Origin: Plectrocnemia conspersa
Lineage: Eukaryota; Arthropoda; Insecta; Trichoptera; Polycentropodidae
Direction of reading: 5' to 3'
Length of the DNA stretch: 64,000 bases
NCBI GenBank assembly: GCA_009617715.1
Contig: VTFK01000512.1
Location: 62,001-126,000 of the forward strand
Below are positions 58,510 through 64,000 of the stretch, one piece after another. Under the pieces are notes generated by a model. The model saw only the letters and a list, made by a program, of their open reading frames with translations. It did no database searches and was not told where the DNA came from. The first letter of the stretch is position 1; the number at the start of each line of letters is the position of its first letter. Made by a program: the position numbers and the translations under genes.

Positions 58510-58865
58510 GATTCAATATAAACACCCACAGCAGAATCATTATTATTTATATAGAATGATTTGCGGTTGTATTGAGACTTACGCTTATTTGTCATATTTT
58601 TCATCCTCCGTTCATATAATAATATACAAAGGCATCATAGCTAGGCAAAAAATTAAATATAAATAAATATTAAAATTGCGCGAGGTTCATAAGACTGTTT
58701 TGGTACAAATAGTATTTTTATCTTAATATTACTAATATTTAGTTATATACATATATATTTTTATTATAAATTTATTTACATACATATTCAGGCCGGGAAC
58801 GTCATTTCAATTATTTTTAAGAAGGGGACAAAAGTTTGCCAGACAGTGGTCATTTTTAATATTTC
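58510..58865. other. AT-rich spacer
   Basis: AT-rich with TATATACATATATAT-type runs; nothing recognised. Confidence 0.4.
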
Positions 58866-58872
58866 CATTTCA

Positions 58873-59528
58873 TTAACCCTTTGAGTAGTGAGTTAATTTA
58901 TACCCATTTGTTAATTTATAAGTACATGGGAGTAAGATACTTTTACGTATTTTTTCATAATTGTTTATGTTAACAACAATCTACATAGAAAACAGTAGTT
59001 ATCCAAAAGTCAAATAGAAATCTGGGCTCACCATAATTATTTTTGTGTATAGTAAAATTTTTAATGGACTGTGCATTAGTAAAAATTAAACCTGAACAAT
59101 ACAAGCATCGGTTGAACCGTTTGTATAAGGAAGTAAAAAAATTGCACTTGTCAACAGGAGTCTTCATATGACAAAATTTACTATTTTTCTATTTTTTCCA
59201 CCTTATCTTACAGACTTTGCTCCTTTGATTACCATTTATTTTGACCGATGCAAAAGTGGGCTATCAGAATATTTTAAGACAAAACCTCCAACGTTTTAAG
59301 TTAATGGAATCAATAACTGAAAGGTTGGAGAATAATATAAAAATATTTTTAATCAATAAAATAAAAAAAAGCATTTTAAAGTCGCTTCAATAAAAACGAT
59401 CATTTTGTGACTACCTAATATTAAATATATACTATATATAGATTTTTCTTATTATTTAAATGTTTGAGAATTCTAAAAATATTTAATTTATTAAAATGAT
59501 AATAGCTTCACAACTTTAAAAGGGTTAC
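58873..59528. mobile_element. Possible piggyBac-like element
   Basis: TTAACCCTTTGAGTAGTGAG at 58873 and AACTTTAAAAGGGTTAC near 59513 could be inverted ends of the CCCTTT type with TTAA/TTAC flanks. The match beyond CCCTTT is weak and the interior frame (65 codons, minus, 59167-58970) is not recognisably a piggyBac transposase. Confidence 0.3.
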
Positions 59529-59529
59529 C

Positions 59530-59990
59530 CATAGTTATTTTTTGTTTTTAAGACCATATAAATAAATTATTGTACTATGGTTTTGTCACGCTGAAGAAAT
59601 TTGGTTTTTATATAATGACTCGTTAGTAAATTTAAATAGGGTGTTAGTAAATAAATCAATTAATAATATTTATGGTTTTTTGAATAGCAATAGAAATTTC
59701 AGGATGATTCTGTTCTATGATTAAATGCTAAGTTAAAATTTTTGCGAAAATAAAATTAGGCTTTAACTGAAATCAGTTTACCTGTAGCTAATTATAATTT
59801 AATTTAACATGTCATTTAACGATGATCAATGAATTAAGTAATTTTTTAATTAAATTTGTCTAGAAAAATATTTTTTTGGCGAGAATAGTTGCTAGAAGGG
59901 TTGAGCACATTGTGAGTAACATCAATAGACAATTAAAATGTAATATTATCGAATTGGTAGCATTCGTTTAGAACTTATATTCAAAGTTCA
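59530..59990. other. AT-rich spacer
   Basis: AT-rich; nothing recognised. Confidence 0.4.
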
Positions 59991-60720
59991 AATTTGTATT
60001 GACGATTTTAACGCCCCTTCTTTGCCTCTCTCCCCTCCATTTTTTACGTCACTCTTGAGTGACTTAAAAAAAATATTGCTGTGTAAGTAAATCCATACAT
60101 AATTTGAAACTAATTAGTGTTATCAATATTTGTTCGTTTGCGATGCATTAATGCCGCGACGAATTTGTTTGCGTGCATTATTCATGCTAGCGTTTAATGC
60201 ATATAATATATGTTTTTACCAGAGAGAGAGAGAGAAGAGATTGATCGCTTCATTAATATGTGCGGGCCGAAAAGCCCTAAAAAGTTTGTCATTCGCCGGC
60301 CCGTTACTTCTTTGGAAACGGAACAAACAAACAATAAATCAAACATTTCGCAGACACAATCGCATGCTTGCCAAACCTTTCGGCGCACACACACACGCAT
60401 ACACACCCACACGCCACGCCAAGCTAATTTTAATCGCAATAAATAAAATAAAAAACGAAATCGTTCGAGCGAACGCTAACGCTTTTCCGCGGAAGCGCCA
60501 CTTTTCAAGTTTAACCCTAGAGATTCGCTTTTATGGCAGCAACGATGCATTCGCGTTATGATTGCGACAAAAACCATCAACATTCAAAACTCACTCATAT
60601 TGCACGTTCGCTCTAGTGCGGTTTAAATTGCTTTGGGTCTTAGGAAAATCGTTCCAATGTGCTATGATGTTCATATTTTGATATATTAGGCCGATCCGCG
60701 ATATTCACTCTGGAATTTTC
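59990..60720. promoter_or_regulatory. CpG-rich island with (GA)n and (CA)n runs
   Basis: (GA)n at about 60220-60240 and (CA)n at about 60386-60415 lie in a unique CpG-rich patch. The plus frame of 143 codons (60130-60561) runs through both microsatellites and is mirrored by other frames, so I regard it as chance. Candidate regulatory element. Confidence 0.35.
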
Positions 60721-61018
60721 CACGACTTTTGCCTTTTAAAATAAAGTAAAATATACATATATATTATTAATTTATTTATTTTTAAAGCTTCCGTAGTAAC
60801 ATCACATGCGTAGGCCCAATGCGTTACACTGGGGTAAATCTGTGAGTCAATCAGATATAATGAATACCTACAACCAGACTAAAGGTCTGGGAATCGGTGA
60901 CATCTGTATATTTAATTATAAATTAGTATGTGTAATATAATTTATAATCAATATATGTCACTATAGCTGAGTCTGTTTTTTTAATGATTCGCATTTTTTT
61001 TATAAATAAAAATTCAAG

Positions 61019-61093
61019 TGTCGCTGCCAGGGCTTAAACTTGCAACCTCAGAGTTATTAGTCTGAAACGTTACGGACTGCGCTATTCCGTCCT
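61019..61093 (-). ncRNA. tRNA-Ile-like sequence: SINE head or decayed tRNA gene
   Basis: The minus strand reads GGACGGAATAGCGCAGTCCG, then TAACGTTTCAGACTAATAAC, TCTGAGG and TTGCAAGTTTAAGCCCTGGC. TAGCGCAGTCCG fits the pol III A box, GCAAGTTTAAGCC fits a slightly decayed B box, and CTAATAA is the tRNA-Ile (AAT) anticodon loop. The acceptor ends (GGACGGA versus GCAGCGAC) do not pair and the anticodon stem has an extra base. A tRNA-derived SINE head, with the body running left towards about 60790, is more likely than a working tRNA. Confidence 0.6.
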
Positions 61094-61195
61094 ACAGTAG
61101 ATTTATTGGTTTTAAAGTTCTGATAATATTTTATATATTTAGATGTATACTATACTAAAGCATGGACGTCTCTTTAGATTTTTCCAAGGGATGCA

Positions 61196-61290
61196 AAAGT
61201 TGCCAAGTTAATTGTAGTTTTTTAAGTGCTTTGATTTTATTAAGATTCATAGCATTACATTTAATAACATGCATTTTTCTGGGCTAATCC
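61196..61290 (-). repeat. Family B 5' fragment
   Basis: The complement of ATTAAGATTCATAGCATTAC, then CATGCATTTTTCTGGGC matches the GCCAGAAAAATGTATG and ACTATGAATCTTAA part of the 10.5-kb copy. Confidence 0.5.
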
Positions 61291-61299
61291 AAGGAAAAA

Positions 61300-61935
61300 C
61301 AAATTAAAATACACGTCAAAAGCAACATAATCGTGCCGTCGCAGTGGAATGGCTCAGTTATCTAGCGTTCATATCAATAATTTTTCTAACATTATTACGA
61401 CTTAATAAATAAAGAATATAATGAAGTATATCTAAACCAAATTTATATTAATAAAAGAGCGCAAAAAATAATTCTTATTTCTCAGAAGTCAATAATTCAC
61501 GTCAAAAGCAATGAAATCATGCTGTCACCGTCGCAGTGGGAACGTACGTTTATCTAGTTTTCATAGTATGAAATTTTATAATAATATTACAAATTTAATA
61601 TGAAACAAAAATTTACTTCAAAAGCAATAAAACGCTCGGTAACGAGCGTTCCCACTGCGGCAGCGAAGACACGATTTTATTGCTTTTGACGTGAATTTTT
61701 GCCTTCTGAGAAATAATAATTATTTTTTTGCTCTCATATTGATCAAAATTCGGTTTCAATATACTTTGACCATTGCGCTATATTTTTTAAGTTTGAAGTA
61801 ATATTAGTAAGGATAGTTATCATATTTTTAAAACATGTAATATCGAAATGCAGACGAACTATGGAGCAATATGTGGGAAGCGATGTCTGTCTGTACTTAT
61901 ACTTCCGCTTATTTTACCCTGAGAAATGAGTTGCC
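61300..61935 (-). mobile_element. Large family C foldback repeat
   Basis: The arm 61440-61550 (AGAGCGCAAAAAATAATTC, TTTCTCAGAAGTCAATAATT, CACGTCAAAAGCAATGAAAT, GTCGCAGTGGGAACGT) pairs with 61625-61770 read in reverse. An extra partial arm lies at 61315-61350. The stretch 61785-61935, ending CGCTTATTTTACCCTGAG, is the complement of 11156-11300. So the family C unit is longer than its hairpin. Noncoding. Confidence 0.7.
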
Positions 61936-61939
61936 TTAG

Positions 61940-63220
61940 TTTATATTTTAATCTTAATACTATATTGTAGTAGTTGAACTCTAACTATGTTTGCAGAAAA
62001 ACAGCTGCACTATTTTTATTAATTTTTGCATTTTATGCATGCTATCGCAAATTTCAGCATTTTGAAAAAAATATTGCAGGCAAAATCGAAGTAAATTTTT
62101 TTATATTTTTAAAATAAATCTCTAAAAAATTATCTAGACTATATAATACGAGTCTTTGACCATAGTTTTAATTCGATGCTATTGTATTTTGAAAAGATTA
62201 TTTAAAAAAAATCTTGACACGAAGCAATATGTATATGTACTTATACAGCACATCTTAATTTAAAATATCATTAGTTGTAATAACTTAGAAACTTTGACAT
62301 CCTAATGGAATGTCGAAAATACTTGAACTTTAACTTTATAATAATTTCTATTTTTTTATAGAATTTTAATTAAGATATTAAATCTGGTTATTTCGGTATT
62401 AATATGTGTTTTTTAATATTTTTAATATAGAATTATCTATTTAAGACAGTCAAATAAATATTTGTTTAAACTGAATCTTTTTATAAATATTATTTTAAGA
62501 ACGTAGGTGCTAAATCCATTTTATATTTCGATTTGCATTATTTGATTTTATAATTGAAAATATAATTTTCTAGCACAACTAATATTATTAAGTAGTTCAT
62601 TAGCTGTGTGAGTAGTGATTCTTGAGTAAATAATTTATGATGTTAAGAAAGCCTTGTAGAAATGATTTTTTGCAGAAAAGTAATATCGAACTCGATATTT
62701 TTTATTAATAAAATACTATATTTAAATTTTAGACACTGCAGACTAAACATTTATAAACCATAAGTAAAATTTCATTCAAATCAAAATTACATATGTAAAT
62801 CAGATGGTAAATATTTAAATGAAAACAAACAAGGTTTGTGTTTTTGTGATTCTAATCTACAACCTATTTATGCTTTAAAACTGCTTCTATAAATGTAGAA
62901 CTAAGGTAAAATATATACAAATAGAAGACAACAAAGGCTTGGATATTATATTTTATATATAATTATTTTTTGATACTAAATAGTAAGTATATGTTTATAA
63001 AAAATATACCAATATTCCAGTATTTTTTTGTTGTAGAAATAAAAATTAAATGCGTATTTCATAATCTTGAAAAAATCGCAGAAATCTCATTGAAGCACAA
63101 GTTAGTCAATCCTTAAAAATATTTTCTTCTTATATCGTTTATTATTGGGTTTGCATAAGCGTTTTGAGCTCATATTGTAACGCAATCTGTATACTTGAAA
63201 AAAGGCACATACACATATGT
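61940..63220. other. AT-rich desert
   Basis: AT-rich; nothing recognised. Confidence 0.45.
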
Positions 63221-63229
63221 AAATTTACG

Positions 63230-63640
63230 TGTGCGATCGTTGGCAAAATTTATGGTCCGCGCTCGTCTAGGAATTCGCTCGCGCCATGTTTAAAACGTAT
63301 TCCTTTTGTCGTCGGGTATACATAGGTATACGAAGACGCGCGCTATTGTGGCCGATCTCTGAAAGAATGTCAAAAATCTGGGGCCGCATAAAATATCTGC
63401 ATGCATCACAAAAGTTGATTAAAGCCATTTTCTCTTTTGTGTGCATTTTTCGCTCAGTTATTAAAGTGGTATGCATTGGGTATATGAAGGATAGGTTCGG
63501 CTGAGTGGTCTCCGTCTGCGGATACAGAGATAGTGGCGATACACCGTGGGCAGAGGTCGTTAGCGGCTGTCGAGTAACTCGGCTACTGGTTTTGAGGACT
63601 GATATCCGCTGGACGGATCGCCAGCCGAACGCAGGGTAGA
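63230..63640. promoter_or_regulatory. CpG-rich unique island
   Basis: A minus frame of 135 codons (63674-63267) overlaps a plus frame of 72; neither is recognised. GTCGAGTAACTCGGC at 63569 is a small hairpin. Candidate regulatory or unknown exon region. Confidence 0.3.
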
Positions 63641-63649
63641 AATGGGGAT

Positions 63650-64000
63650 TTAAATATATTCTATATTTCAACACTTAATGTTTTAATGAATATTTTATTA
63701 AAATCAAGCAAAGATCTACCGACACGAACAATAGTAATGTGAGGATAAAGGTGTAAGGAAAATTATTCAAGTATTAATTTTTAAATCATCTCTTCTTGTT
63801 CATATCATGTTTTAAAGTACGTCGTCACATCGGTTTTAATATAAAATTTGCTTTAAAATATATTATCGGATCAAATTCGAAAAGCAGCAAAGTCTATTAG
63901 TTAGCAAATCATTGCCTTTAGTGCATGTACTATGAACACTTAACCGACGGGTGAGGTAGTACCTACCTATCATATTCGCTGATGGTAATCCACGGATTAA
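63650..64000. other. AT-rich end with GAGGTAGTACCTACC word
   Basis: Mostly AT-rich. GAGGTAGTACCTACCTATC at 63953 and CGCTGATGGTAATCCACGG at 63978 look like the start of a dispersed repeat cut by the window edge. Confidence 0.3.

Noticed and set aside
58970..59167. piggyBac C-terminal zinc finger in the minus frame
   Set aside because: Cysteines are present but their spacing does not match the piggyBac Cys-rich domain.
60130..60561. 143-codon plus-strand frame
   Set aside because: It runs through (GA)n and (CA)n microsatellites, has no domain, and other frames across the same DNA are also open.
63267..63674. 135-codon minus-strand frame, and a tRNA-like GGCTGAGTGG word at 63498
   Set aside because: The frame shows no domain. 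The A-box-like word has no B box at the right distance and no cloverleaf pairing.
63951..63971. let-7-like TGAGGTAGTA
   Set aside because: The seed matches let-7 but bases 11 onward (CCTACC) do not, and no precursor hairpin is seen; the word is part of a small GGTAGTACC palindrome.

Overview
This window holds no complete protein-coding gene that I can support. It looks like nuclear DNA of an arthropod, most likely an insect: AT-rich, dense in decayed transposable elements and tandem repeats, with many TTAGG-like words (TTAGG is the common insect telomere repeat). It contains remnants of Tc1/mariner, pogo/Tigger, piggyBac-like and CR1/Jockey-like elements of the kind found in insect genomes. 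The CpG-rich non-repetitive islands would suit a lightly methylated genome, for example a hymenopteran, but the order cannot be fixed from the sequence alone. The window could be an intergenic desert or the inside of a very large intron.

Layout. 0.6-2.1 kb: nested foldback MITEs and dispersed repeats. 3.6-6.5 kb: a degenerate satellite with units of about 300-420 bp, holding a piggyBac-type MITE flanked by TTAA. 6.8-8.5 kb: CpG-rich islands with two canonical splice-donor sequences. 9.0-9.85 kb: a diverged tandem duplication. 10.5-11.5 kb: dispersed repeats and a foldback hairpin. 11.6 kb: a short coding-like frame. 13.57-14.88 kb: a satellite with about 820-bp higher-order structure. 15.0-15.9 kb: a non-LTR retrotransposon remnant. 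16.4-20.3 kb: islands and AT desert. 21.24-23.5 kb: a deleted Tigger element beside a MITE split by another insertion. 23.6-25.3 kb: islands. 26.2-26.6 kb: a transposase-like pseudogene. 27-31 kb: repeats and islands. 32.1-32.4 kb: the best first-exon candidate. 33.2-34.5 kb: MITEs. 36.5-38.8 and 41.0-41.8 kb: two foldback transposons whose ends are inverted arrays of short tandem repeats. 39-48 kb: CpG-rich islands alternating with repeat fragments. 53.3 kb: a Tc1/mariner relic. 54.9-56.7 kb: another degenerate array. 57.66 kb: a perfect 22-bp-arm hairpin. 61 kb: a tRNA-derived SINE head or decayed tRNA gene. 61.3-61.9 kb: a large foldback repeat.

Function. If the window does anything for the host, the likely carriers are the GC/CpG-rich, unique-looking islands (near 7, 8.3, 13, 17, 20, 24, 29, 32, 35.7, 39.6, 40.6, 43.2, 46.1, 47.6, 51.1, 54.3, 57.1, 58.3, 60.3 and 63.4 kb). 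Some contain homeodomain-like, POU-octamer-like and Runt-like sites, so long-range enhancers or noncoding first exons are plausible but unproven. Open frames of 60-146 codons in these islands show no recognisable domain and are mostly mirrored on the opposite strand; I treat them as chance frames.
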